Positions 11,098 through 22,401 of a stretch of DNA of 64,000 nt are shown in pieces. The notes under the pieces are model-generated. The model had not been told where the DNA came from and searched no databases. It saw nothing but the letters and a program-made list of their open reading frames with translations. Numbering within the stretch: position 1 is the first letter of the stretch; each line of letters starts with the position of its first letter. The stretch comes from Hyaloscypha bicolor E (Eukaryota; Ascomycota; Leotiomycetes; Helotiales; Hyaloscyphaceae): positions 1,361,542 through 1,425,541 of the forward strand of contig NW_020194519.1 of NCBI RefSeq assembly GCF_002865645.1. The letters are read 5' to 3'. Position numbers and translations under genes: made by a program.

Positions 11098-13213
11098 GTT
11101 GACTTCTCGAAACTTTAGACTTGGAAGAAGTTCGTGTTTTGGTGGATGAGGAAGGTGTGCCGAATCTGACTGCTAAGGAGCACAGCCAAGGGAGCGTGTC
11201 GAGTTCGTGACGGGAACTAATTGTTTGAAATACAATCGTAAAAGGATGAGTTGCTGTACCAGGTAATGGTAGAGAAATCGGAAGGTGACTGTCGACTGAT
11301 GTGTTCGTTGCGAGGAATGACTGCGCAGGAAAGGTGGACAATTGTCTTAAAGATTTACGACTCGCGTGAATTATCCCAGATATTAGAGATAGGATGAAGA
11401 ACGGCTGTCGCCATATCCTCTTCCTTACCCTTCTGCAGCTCCTGACGTTAAACTCGAGAGAGCGGTTGACGGGTCCAGATGATGTCGTTGTAAGTCTCGA
11501 CAGTTGGGGAGAGCGGCAGACCGATATTGATAATTCACGACTCTTGTGAATTATTCCAGAGAGCGGACATGGGATAACGAATGGAAACACTGTATCCGGA
11601 TCCAACTTCTTCAATCTTTGAGATTGTACTCGGAAGAGTCGGCAATAGGGTCGAGATGATGTCGCGGGCTGTAAGATCGAAAGAAGAGGAGCGCGGCTGG
11701 ATGTCTATGATCCACGACTTCCGTGAATCACTGGATTGTAGAAATGGAACGGAAGGCAGGTTTATGACTCTCTTCAGACCGTACTTGTTGATTTTTGAGG
11801 CTGTACTTGAGATAGTTATTGATGAAGATGTTCGTAGTTTTGAAGGCAGGAGAGCGCAACTATCCTCTGACACAGATGCAAAGCAAATTAACACCCCACA
11901 AGGCTCTGCAAGGGTAGAAATCTGCTTCTCAAGTCTGGTGTGGGCAGCCCTTTCAATTCATGTTTTGTACTTGAGCTCGTGTTCACCGTTCGTAGCTGTA
12001 AGGGATGACTCCCTAATAATGACACCCGAAAGACCTCATCCTCCTTTGTCCATGCTTTGCTAAGGTGATAATCTTTCATTTCCATCTTCCTAATTAGTAA
12101 TACAGCGGCAAAAGTAAGCCTGTGCTGTCTATTTCGCTTCAAGGTCAGTGTTTAAACTCTCTTAGCTTCGACAGCATTCTCGCAACCCCGTCCCAAACGG
12201 GAAAATTAAGAGAGCCTCACAAACTTAACAAAAAAACTCTCGCAAAAAATTTGTTTGCTCCATTGATCTGCTTCATATGTGTGTTTTTTGTGCTAGGGGA
12301 AGGAGAGAGACAAGGAAAGTTAGTTACGTACCCAGTCTCACAAGGACCGTCCGTCAAGCATCAGGACTATCAACTTGCAGCCGCCTATATCATCAGTAAG
12401 GAAAGGACAAAGGAAACTATTAGTACATCTTGGCCGCTACCAAGGGTTGTAAGTACAACCAACGTGTGCCGCAGCTAACACAATTTGAGATCTTGTGAAC
12501 ACGTCAACTGGAGTAATCCGAGTACGAGGTACCATCCCACCCTCCTCGGCCAAATGCTGCCAACAAGTTAGCATAGTGCAGTGAACGAGTTGTTAGCGCT
12601 TTAGAAATGTGATTCATGGCGAGTGGGTGTCGCATATGAAAACAGATGGAGTGAAATTTGCTCATAATTCCTTATTTCGAGCTATAACCCTCTCAGAAAA
12701 AAAGGGGTAAATTTCGCTCGGTAGTCAAGCGAAATTTCTGCAGCAACCACCATGTCCTTCACTAGCCAGACTGTTGCCAAGCATCACAGGAAGATCTGCA
12801 ACGTAAATCATGTATAATTTACTGCCTACTTCACAAGATGGTCAATTTTATTTATTTGTTTTGGCAGATTGCGCAAAGTTACATAGCAAGGACTTGCAGT
12901 GGAGGCTCCGTCAATGATGTTCCAGGTATAGACAACCAAACAGACCAGTTCCAGAATGGCAAAAGGAAATGACCAATTTCATTGTACACAATGGTTCTGG
13001 TTCATTGAGGAGCACCTTTTCAATGCCTGGCTATTGCACGCACAAGCCACTGGACAACTGAATACTCGAGGCTCGAGAAGTAGGCCGCCTCGATTCTCGT
13101 CGCAGGTAGCCAAAGGAACAACAAAAGACTCGTGAAAAGTAGCAGATAACAAGTAAGCATGCATATGTCAATGATTCTCTTACATTTGTAACGCAACCCC
13201 TCCCTCCCCTCCC
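11098..13213. other. intergenic region containing degenerate tandem repeats
   Basis: About 11.2-11.8 kb holds three diverged copies of a roughly 180-bp unit, listed separately. The remainder, including 11.9-13.2 kb, has only short frames of doubtful composition and no recognisable gene. It includes the upstream region of the membrane-protein gene at 9614-11097. Confidence 0.4.
11230..11830. repeat. three diverged tandem copies of a ~180-bp unit
   Basis: A core of the form ..tyACGACTyssGTGAATyA.. occurs at about 11357, 11537 and 11714, spaced 180 and 177 bp. Further blocks align between copies 2 and 3, such as agatgatgtcg followed by gtaag. Both spacings are multiples of three. Read leftwards, the cores give related peptides (NSRKSWIIDI, NSQES-stop-IINI, NSRES-stop-IFK). 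This suggests a former repeat-coding exon now interrupted by stops, or a non-coding minisatellite. I do not recognise the peptide. Confidence 0.5.
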
Positions 13214-14864
13214 TCAACCCTCCACGTCCCCACCAAACCCGACCGGCCGTCTTCTCCCCCCACTCTCCGGCAAGATAGCCATAGCCTTATAAACCTTCCC
13301 CATACCACTCCCCCCTCGATCTACTAACCTCTTCCACGCCCCTTCCACGCCCTTCCTCTTCTCCTCCTCCTTCAAGCCCATCATCAACATCTCCGCCCTC
13401 TCCTTAATCCCCATGCTCAACAAAAACTGCCCCTGCTCCACCGGCCCATGAACCTCGACCCCAGGACTGGCACCCAATGCCGCCTCAGCAAGAGCAGTGA
13501 AATCGACGTCCGCGCTCAAATCCACCAATCCTGGTGAGTAGAGCGGAGAAACGCGTTTATGTTCTCTGATCCCTCGCAACGAGTTCGTTGGGATGGTATC
13601 ACTCGGTCCATAATCCAATATTATCGCCGCACCAGAAGGTTCTTTCTTCGGAGCTTCTTTACTGCCTCCTATTCTGCGTGCGAATTCTTGAGCATAAGCA
13701 TGACTCTCGGGTGAGATCTCAATCAGCGAATCAGGTAGGAATTTCAGGGCTCTGTAACGAGGCGAGATTTCAGGTAGGTAGAGACTATGCGGTGTTGCGG
13801 ATTTGGATAGCGTGAGTTGGAATTCTGGGGGTGCGATGGAGGATTGTAGTGGCTTTGGGGTGTGGAGGTCGGCGTGTGTTGCGCCAGGTGGTGTGGGCGA
13901 CACGACCATTTCGCGCCATTGAGGACTTTTGAGTTGTCGTTTGGCAGTTTCTGGAGTAAGCTTGTGTTCTCCTGTTGGTGTTTGGATGGTCTCTTGGGCC
14001 GAGTCTGAGGGAGAGATAGATTGGAAGGCGTGGATTGGGAGGGCGTCGAAGAATTCGTGGGCTACTATGAAGGGTGATTTGTCTTGGTCTGATGCCACAT
14101 TAGGACGCACGTGAGAACACGTTTGGAAGAGTTTACCTGAAGGCACAAAACGTATATTTTCGGTCCAAATAATTGGCAAGTTTGCGTATTTGCTAATACT
14201 TTGATGCCCAACAGACGTTTCAGTCATAGGAGCATCGCCACACAAAAGCTGTTTCTGCGCTTCTCTGAGCGACGGACTTGCTTCGACCATATAAACAGCT
14301 TCAATGCTCGAAGCCATTGGTTTGAAATTCCTTATTGTCTAGTTGAGTCATTAGCCAAGCATCACAAAAGATAGCTGAATGAAAACATACTCTCAACATA
14401 TCATCCATCAAAGTCCCTCTTCCAGGGCCAATCTCAACTAATTCCACACCCTTACTCTTTCTTCCCTGAGCCATCCATTCCGCAACAAACCAAATTCCAA
14501 TTAGCTCTCCAAATATCTGAGAAATCTCAGGAGATGTGATGAAGTCCCCTTTCTGGCCGAATGGGTCTCGGCCGTCTTTCTTCGACATGTAATATCCACC
14601 CAAGTCGGATGTCAAGCACATGCGCATGAATGCTGCTAATGGAATGGGTCCAGTTGCCTGAAAGTGTTATCGGTCAATTTATTTAAACAGGGGAGATATT
14701 GGAAACTGTACGGTAATAGCTTCAGAGAGCTGTTTTGCAAGAGGCGTAGACCATTGCCTGGCCTCTGTCGACGACCACCTCAAAACAGCACAAGAACCTC
14801 TATATTTCCCCCTCACAGTACTGTGAACGCAAGCACGCGCCTGGATCGAAATAATTGACCTCAT
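13214..14864 (-). CDS. NDUFAF7-type mitochondrial protein arginine methyltransferase
   Basis: Exons 14864-14712, 14657-14391 and 14338-13214 give 514 residues. If an optional 48-nt intron at 14136-14089 is removed, the length is 498. NDUFAF7 (MidA family) symmetrically dimethylates an arginine of NDUFS2 and is needed for early complex I assembly. The evidence is an N-terminus rich in Arg and Ser suited to mitochondrial import, then [20 protein letters not shown], the SAM-binding loop [19 protein letters not shown] and [13 protein letters not shown], in family order, plus a C-terminal [16 protein letters not shown] block. The length is typical. It is divergent from the CDK11-like kinase gene, with 167 bp between start codons. 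The 48-nt segment (GTAAAC...CATCAG) is in frame, so both forms would be translatable. Confidence 0.9.
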
Positions 14865-15031
14865 ATCGGTCCGCTCCTATTGTTACCGGATCATATCTCT
14901 TCAATCTTCACTTCTTCCCAAAAGGATGTAGGAACAAAGTTCAGCCTCGCGAACCTCCAAAAATTTCCCGACTTCGACATGACGAAGCTCCGCGAACACC
15001 ACCAACCACACAACAACCAAATGATCCCACG
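14865..15031. promoter_or_regulatory. 167-bp divergent promoter
   Basis: This short space between the NDUFAF7-type gene and the CDK11-like kinase gene must carry both transcription starts, so the two may be co-regulated. I see no clear TATA element. Confidence 0.45.
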
Positions 15032-16504
15032 ATGACAACCAAAATGAAATCGCGCTGGGCAGACGACGAAGACGACGCCGCTGCCGACGCAGCGCGCAAG
15101 CGCGAGAAGGAAGAGAAGAAGCGGGCGAAAGCTGAGAAGCAGCGGAAAGCCGACGCGCTGCTACTCCAGCAGCAACAAGTTTCGACCGCTGTCGCAGACG
15201 CACAAGCGGAGCAGAATCAGACGGAGCTTTCGAATCGGCCGAGCAAGCGGAGGAAGTTGTCTCCCGAGCGTGAGGAGGAGGGGAAGGATGCTGTTGGGGG
15301 AGAGGTTAAGCTCCTCAGGTTCCCAGTAGGACAATGGAAGAAATGTCGCAGTGTAGAGGAGTACGAGAAGTTGAATGATATTGAAGAGGGTGCCTACGGC
15401 TGGGTTTCTCGCGCGCGGGATAGCACCACAGGACAAGTCGTTGCGCTGAAGAGGCTTAAGATGGATAATGCGAATGATGGGATACCTGTTACCGGATTAC
15501 GGGAGATACAGACACTTATGGATTGTGAACACCCGAATATTGTGGCGTTGAGAGAGGTGGTTGTGGGTGAGGATACGAGAAAGATTGAGAAGTATGTTAT
15601 TCTTTCTATATAATTCCCTCTCTCTATTTGAAAGAATGATTGCTAATGGATGTTCAGCATCTTCCTCGTCCTCGACTTCCTCGAACACGACCTCAAAACG
15701 CTTCTCGAAGAAATGCCCGAACCCTTCCTAACCTCCGAAATAAAAACTCTCCTCCTGCAACTCGTCTCGGGCGTGCTCTACCTCCACAACACCTGGATCC
15801 TGCACCGGGACCTGAAAACCTCGAATCTACTTCTGAACAACCGCGGCGTCCTGAAAATCGCAGATTTCGGCATGGCGCGGTACTTCGGCGACCCCCCGCC
15901 GAAGATGACACAACTGGTCGTCACGCTCTGGTATCGAGCTCCTGAGTTGCTGCTAGGAACAGAGAGATATGGCATGGCGGTCGACATGTGGAGTGTGGGG
16001 TGCATATTCGGGGAACTGTTGACGAAAGAACCGCTTCTTCAGGGGAAAAATGAGGTCGATGAATTATCCAAGATCTTTGAACTTTGCGGGATACCCACCG
16101 AAGACTCCTGGCCTAGTTTTCGACGCTTACCCAACGCTCGTTCTTTGCGTTTACCAAAGAATCCCGTCTCTCAAGGCTCAGGCCTCCGCGCCAAGTTTCC
16201 TTTCCTAACATCCTCTGGGAGCGAATTATTGATAAGTCTTTTAAGTCTGAACCCAGCAAAAAGACCTAGTGCGAAAGAGGTATTGGATCATGGTTTCTTT
16301 AAAGAAGATCCGAAACCGAAGAGTAGAGAGATGTTCCCTACATTTCCGAGCAAGGCGGGTCAAGAGAGGAGGAGGAGGAGGGGCACGCCGAATGCGCCTG
16401 TGAGGGGGAAGGTGGGAGATATTGGAGCCGTGGATTTCAGTGGGATTTTTGCGGGAAGAGAGGAGGAGGAAAGGGGTGGGGGTTTTAGTTTGAAGCTCAT
16501 ATAG
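15032..16504 (+). CDS. CDK11/PITSLRE-like cyclin-dependent protein kinase
   Basis: Exons 15032-15591 and 15658-16504 give 468 residues. An N-terminal charged region (Lys/Glu-rich, about residues 10-90) suits a coiled or nuclear-targeted tail. The kinase domain starts near residue 111, with the ATP lysine at K140 (VVALKRLKM), cyclin-binding helix PVTGLRE (152-158, the PITSLRE equivalent), catalytic HRDLKTSN (D238, N243), DFG at 256-258 and APE at 281-283. The glycine loop reads EEGAYGWV, with Glu in place of the first Gly. CDK11 kinases act in transcription, splicing and cell-cycle control in the nucleus. An Arg-rich patch follows the kinase core. The first ATG of the open frame was taken as start; a second Met lies four codons on. 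Identification as CDK11-type rests on the PITSLRE-like helix and overall layout. Confidence 0.9.
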
Positions 16505-17212
16505 AGGGGTTGTAGGAGAGCACATAGAAGGATGTTTGCGTGTGGCTGCAATCTGGGAAAGAGAGCCGCAGACTTCACCTGCATGCCTAGTCAGATCTTG
16601 CTATTGCAAATAGCCAGCTAGCTCTCCGCTGAACAATTACGATACCCGTCTCAAGACGTTACTTTTCGCACATGTTCAAAGAAAGCTCTGGTTCCAATAG
16701 CAGAGGGCTGCTCTTTGCTTCATGAACGAACTACAGTACCAAGACTGTAAATTCTACATCTTTCTTTCTGGCCTTTTCAATTTCTTTGCACCAATGCCAC
16801 ATCTGGAGCTGTATGAGTAGTGTATCTGATACCAACAGTCTGTGACAGCAACTATCGTTCCTAACAAAGCACGGATTGAAACTTGCAAGGAAAGCAGCAT
16901 TCACTTTCATCCACTGTTCCTTTTTATGAAATTCAAAGATTGTAGTAAGAGGATTGCTTCACTGCAGGGGATGCCTAGAACAGCAGATATTCAGATCCTT
17001 TTGTTCATTCAAAATGAGGATGCTTATGCTTCTCCACTCATTACTTGTACTTAACTCTACTCGCTATGCAAATTCGCCAACCCAGATTATACACTCATAA
17101 CCATAACTCCATGTTGCCACGCCATGCCCGACCCTGTAAGGAGTGTAAAACTGTTCACGAAAACACCCCGATCCTGTGCCCATCCATATTCTTCCGCTTT
17201 TCTTCCATGCAA
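16505..17212. other. convergent intergenic region
   Basis: About 700 bp between the kinase stop and the DUF7137 gene stop. Only short chance frames occur; no RNA gene or repeat is seen. Confidence 0.4.
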
Positions 17213-18122
17213 TCACCAAATCACTCCCAGCCCATTGACAAACCACCCAAAGCTCAATACCGTGAGCACACACATCCCTAGCATCATACCCAACGCCCTC
17301 TTCTCCATCGGACCCAGTGCTCCATTGCAAGTCGCACAAATAAAGTCCGCCAACGGCGTATAGCTCTGCGGCACGTACATCCCAAACGTATACGTATCCT
17401 GGACCGCCAAATACCCCGCCTCGGCTGTAGCGCTGATACTACTCGCCGCATCATAAATAACTAGTGTATAGATATCGGTCAACAGCGGGTCCGTGACCGC
17501 CGTTGCTTGATATCCACCCGTGTCCCATGTCACGGCATTCGTTGCATTCGAAACTGTGACATTTGCGGCAATTGTGTAGAGCTGTTGGTTTTGTGTGCAT
17601 GTTGCCATAACATTCACTGCTGTGGGAGTGGCTTCGAGAGATGTGTAGTTCCAACCGAATGTCACGAAGTCCCCGATTTTGAAGAATTGTTGCCCGGAGA
17701 TGGCGGCCGGTGTTAGCATTGAGACACCGCCAGCTGGAAGACGGGCATCGTAGGATGTGTGGCCGGTGGCGGTTGTTTTGTTGGCGGCGCTACCCTCGGT
17801 CGCGGATGGGGCTTCGGTTGCGAATAGCGTGGTTGTCTTTCCTGCTGAAACGAGCGTTTTGGTGGGTGTGGGAACGAAGGATGAAGCTTTTCCTGTTGCT
17901 TTCCCTGTTGTCGCTGCTGCTGATTTGGCTTCCGCATGTTAGATTTGGAGAGGGGATTAAGAGGTGTTTGGGAGACTGACCGGTAGTACTGTTTCCACTA
18001 TCTTGTCTTACAATCAGGGCATCTAGTTCTGGGAGCCATCGTGGCCAGGGCCATGCTGCCGTGAATGTGGAAAGAAAGAGGAATATTATCGAGTACAACT
18101 GGAGATTTCGTGAGGTCCGCAT
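17213..18122 (-). CDS. DUF7137-type secretory membrane protein
   Basis: Exons 18122-17981 and 17928-17213 give 285 residues. An N-terminal signal segment (LYSIIFLFLSTFTAAWPWP) is followed by a Thr/Ala/Ser-rich linker. A conserved lumenal domain follows, with RLPAGGVSMLTPA, FKIGDFVTFGWNYTSL, VTWDTGGYQ, YTLVIYDAASSISATAEAGYLAVQDTYTFGMY and CATCNGAL. It ends in a C-terminal hydrophobic helix (MMLGMCVLTVLSFGWFVNGLGVIW). This order matches the uncharacterised fungal DUF7137 proteins, of similar size. The domain looks beta-sandwich-like and is tethered to a membrane. The donor is GTCAGT, weaker than usual, but the join gives a continuous linker in phase. Function is unknown. Confidence 0.82.
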
Positions 18123-19565
18123 CGTGGAAATCCGGGTGTGGACACCCCTTCAATCCTCGAGTTTTCAACCAATCCGCCAAAAATCTTCCCAATATCCAAA
18201 AATATGTATACACACGTGTGCAGGCTCGTCGGGTATATTATCTCGATGTCTCTTTCGAAACAATTGGTTTCGTGTTGGAGGTCGATTCGAAAATGAGGTT
18301 CTTGCTCGTTGAAGATGCCCCTGTCCAAAGTCAGAACCACATCGACCAGACAACGCCACTGACCAACCTTGCAAATCTTCAACTAAATCCTGCTTCCTCC
18401 TAAATCCAAAGTCAGGGAAATGGCCGAACGAGTGAGGCCTGCGGACGAAAAACGAGGGAAGGGATTAGAGAGGATATACTCTGAAATCCGAGGAATGTGA
18501 ATGTTGGTTGAGGAAATGAGGAGAGTCCGTGTAGTGATCGGATCGAAAAACGAAGGCTTTAGCTCGATGCAGGGGTTGGTGTCTGCTTTCTCGTGTTGGG
18601 CGACGATCAGCCACTCGCCTCTCTATTTTAGGAGCTTCCCCGTCGAATCGATTGAGGGGCGCCAGCTCCACAATCACGAGTGTGGAAAAGAAAGCTGCAT
18701 GTAAATTCAAATTCATGCCTTGTCAAGCCCAATATTTCTAGTCAATTCCCCTTTCAACGACGCTTCTCAGCACTCAAGTGAGCGATTATGGAGAGAGATG
18801 GCGATTGATTAGAGAGAAGCAGGCCTCGTAAGACCTCGGAACTTTCAAGCAGAAGACTTTTTCGGAGATCACGTGAATTATTATCGTTTGTTATTGGTTA
18901 TTACATTCAACATGAGGAGACAAGGTCTCACTCCTACACACGAGTCAAATTAAATCGATTGTCGAGAATGTATTTAATGCAGTTGTCCCCAGAGGACCGG
19001 GAGACGTCACCGCGAATTCTCGTCGTGTGATGAAAGGTCGACATCACCCCTTTCTGCAGAGAACCCCTGAGGCGGAGCGATCACATATCCTTTGCCGAGT
19101 GATATTTCACCTTGGCGGACCCGAAGACCCAGGCACTGGGAGGAGGAAAGTCATCCACTGGCAGGGTGGATTGTGATGGTTGCCGGTAATTACCAATTCA
19201 TTTTTTCTTACGAAGTACTTGGTCCAATGTAGGGGGGGGGTGCATGATTGGTCAGAAGGGGCCGGAGAAGTATTTTCTTGATGCTTTGGGATCATATCGG
19301 GAGAGTATTGAGTGATTGTCAATTGAAACATGAAATCATCAAATGACGAGGGGCTTTACGCATCAGAACTCGTAATCAACACCATGATTTGGCGATGGAG
19401 ATGAAAGAAGAGGATATATAAGGGATAGAGTTTACTCCGGTATACTTTCCTGCACCGTGTTCTCATATCGTTCTATCAAAATCACTCACTTTCACACCGC
19501 AGCTTCATGCCATCTTCTATCAAAGCACTCTGCCTTCACATGAAATCTTCCCCATACTCCCTACA
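18123..19565. other. intergenic region, upstream regions of two divergent genes
   Basis: It separates the DUF7137 gene (leftward) from an SDR gene (rightward). Near 19420 lies gaggatatataaggg, a plausible TATA element about 140 bp before the SDR start. No other gene is supported. Confidence 0.45.
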
Positions 19566-20472
19566 ATGGAGTTCCCATCCCCAGTCAAGACCTTCCATGA
19601 CGACACCTATCCATCAATCAACCCAACTTTATCACAGCTTTCCACCAAAGGCAAGAACATCGTCATCTCAGGCGGTGGATCAGGCATTGGACCCGGAATA
19701 GCACATTCATTCGCGAAGTCTGGCGCCTCCAGCATCTCCATCTTCGGGCGAACCCAAAAATCGCTTCTCCAAACCAAAGAGGCCCTCTCAAAAGACTACC
19801 CAAACACCAAAATCTACACCTACGTCGCAGACATCACAGAAAAGAGCACACTCGACACCACTTTCCAAGCGGTCAAGTCCACCGTCGGTTCAGTCGACGT
19901 TTTGATAGCCAACGCAGGTTACATACCAGACCTGCACTCCATCGCCGCCTCTAACGCAGACAACTGGTGGGCCGGCTTCGAGATCAACGTTCGCGGCGCG
20001 TTCAACCTGATCTCCTCCTTCGTACCGGTTGCGTCCAAAAACGCCTCAATAATAAACATCAGCACGGCAGTCGCTCACATGCCCTACGCACCAGGATTTT
20101 GCGGCTACGCAGTCTCAAAGCTTGCCGGGACACGGGTTTTCGATTATGCTGCGCACGAGTACCCGGAGTTCTTTGTGCTGAGCGTGCATCCGGGCGTTAT
20201 TGAGACTGCTATGAATGCGAAAGTGGTGGCGGCGGGCATGAATTACCCGCATGATACGAGTAAGTGATTCTTACCGATGGCAGGATGGGATGTGCTAATA
20301 AAGTTTAGTTGAGCTACCGGCAGACTTTGAGGTTTGGGCTGTGAGTCTCGAGGCGAACTTCCTGCGGGGAAAGCTGGTGTGGTCTAATTGGGATGTTGAT
20401 GAGTTGAAGGCAATGGAGAAGGAGATTGAGGGGACCGACAAGTTTACGCTCGGGCTGTTTGGGTGGCCGTAG
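19566..20472 (+). CDS. short-chain dehydrogenase/reductase (classical SDR)
   Basis: Exons 19566-20259 and 20309-20472 give 285 residues. All classical SDR elements are present: the glycine motif SGGGSGIG (35-42), NAG at 116-118, the catalytic Ser in INIST (S166) and GYAVSK with Tyr181 and Lys185. VHPGVIET follows as the PG motif after the active site. It should reduce or oxidise a small carbonyl or alcohol with NAD(P)H. The substrate is unknown and no adjacent pathway genes help. The intron (GTAAGT...TTTAG, 49 bp) has CTAAT as branch site. The second exon codes the C-terminal substrate-pocket region and ends TLGLFGWP. Confidence 0.88.
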
Positions 20473-22401
20473 TCTGGACGCCTTGCTCCTTAGCTAAGTG
20501 TCTGGATCTTGGTTCGAGAGGAGTGATTTTCAAGTGAAATGCTACAGAAAGTCTAGGCAGAATCAATGCACTTGAAACGTAGAAATTTTCTTCTTCATAG
20601 CATTTGTCTTTCGCCATTTATTGTGTCAACAAAATGAAGTTTAAAAACGCCCCTATCTGTTGCCACCACATCCGCGACTCCCAATCGAGTAGTAAAGCGC
20701 AAACGCGTAGTTTTCTCAATTCTCTACCTTCGTATGAAAGACAACAATACCTAAGCATGATCTCCTTCCTCTCCATCAAAGCCGAGCAAAGTTGGCTCAA
20801 CTTAGATTCAAAGGACCCAAAGTCTATGAAACAACCCCTTGTCCAAGGGTGGCTCTGCGAGAATATCTATTCATACAGCATGACAATACCGAGCCGAAAA
20901 CTGACAACAAGATTAGGCGCTGACGGTGAAACTTTAGACTTTAGAAAAGGATTTTCTTATTTGAAGAAAGTCAGATTGTGGCGTTTGACTGAACAGGGAC
21001 GAGCCGAAATTGACAACAAGAGGAGATGTTGACAGTGATGGGTTTCGTCTAATTGAAGGAAGCATTGGACTTGGTTGATTCCTCTTTAATTTTATGGCTG
21101 GAGTTTAGATTGAAATAGTGTTGTATTCGAGGTTCATAACGAAGTTGTTTGAATTGTGGCCTCGAGCATGGTATAATATTTAATCGCAGCCCCTACTACT
21201 TCTTCAATTCTCAGCGGATTTTCCTTATATTTACAAATACAAGCCAGTCACCCACCCCTTTAAGCTATCCACAGAGAAATTCATTCTAACCACATCTTTA
21301 CCCTCTCCTTCCCACCCCGATTCTTTCTGTATAATGAAGCTTTCGGAATCCTCGCCGTATATTAGGATCCGGTGAAAGTCGGCAAATAAATTCCATGACG
21401 AAGTAAGTTCTCGAGTCCCAGGCTCCTCTTCTCGTCTGAAGCCTATTGCGGAATAGCAACGAGCTCAAGCCGCATCGGCAAGATTCACCTCTGTCAGATA
21501 GTGCCTCTCGTTTACCAAAACCATTATGGTGGAATGTCTCCTAGAATGGCTGGACAATATTTGTTACCAATCCTCCTCCACGAGACGAATCGAGGAAAAT
21601 TTTGGTTTCAATTCTAAGCTCTTACTAGGAAGTTCTGCCAAGGAGGAAGGAACCTATCGGGTCCAGCATAGAAAAGAGCAGCGGGCGAGGCTTTTACTTC
21701 GCTTCCTTATCTAACACTCCCTTCCAACGCACACTCTGTCCCCGAAGACAGTATGTCTTGATGAGCCAATAGATAATTTGATGAGAGGAGTACTCTATGA
21801 TAGCTCCAGCTATACTTATTTATCCCTTAATTCTCACTTGACAACCTGCACCGAACCATCACTTCGTCTTCCTCATTTACTCGTATCCTGCGCCGTCCGA
21901 CATTGACTTGGGACATATGGTGCTTTTGATGACGCGTTAATATTACACGCCGAGAATCCTATAGAAGAATCTGTTTCCTGTATACTTGATTAGCTAGGGC
22001 TATTCACTGACTTCTTGCTCTGGTGTCAGTGTTCCCTAATATAGTCTTCAATCTAAGACGTCGTTGATGTGCTCATATCATACACCCACCTTTCATAGAC
22101 TAGTGCTGACTTGTACAATTGGGCCGTAGAAAAACTCAGGCCACTTGACCAAGATGGGGGATTCAATGGGGTAAATAGGGCAACCAGGGTCCTTTGTAGC
22201 AGGCAAGAAGTTTTCTGTTCCATTCTTTAATAAGAAACCGTGCCTCGAGACTTGAATCAACCAAACTCCTGTAGTTGAGATTTCCGTGCGTGAATGCCGA
22301 CTCCCGCCCTCGTATCCCATTTTCATACGCTCAGCACAACGTCTGCAAGAGGGGCATCTGATCTTCCCTGCCCTAGTACTGCATTCCAAGCATAGCATTG
22401 C
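20473..22401. other. intergenic region of about 1.9 kb
   Basis: A 132-codon frame (ATG at 20634, stop by 21032) is present on the plus strand, but its composition is unremarkable and it contains a short internal duplication (ccgaaa-tgacaacaaga). I do not call it a gene. The rest shows nothing definite. Confidence 0.35.

Noticed and set aside
20604..21032. 142-codon plus-strand frame after the SDR gene
   Set aside because: No recognisable motif or splice context, and it contains a short internal duplication; more likely 3' flanking sequence.
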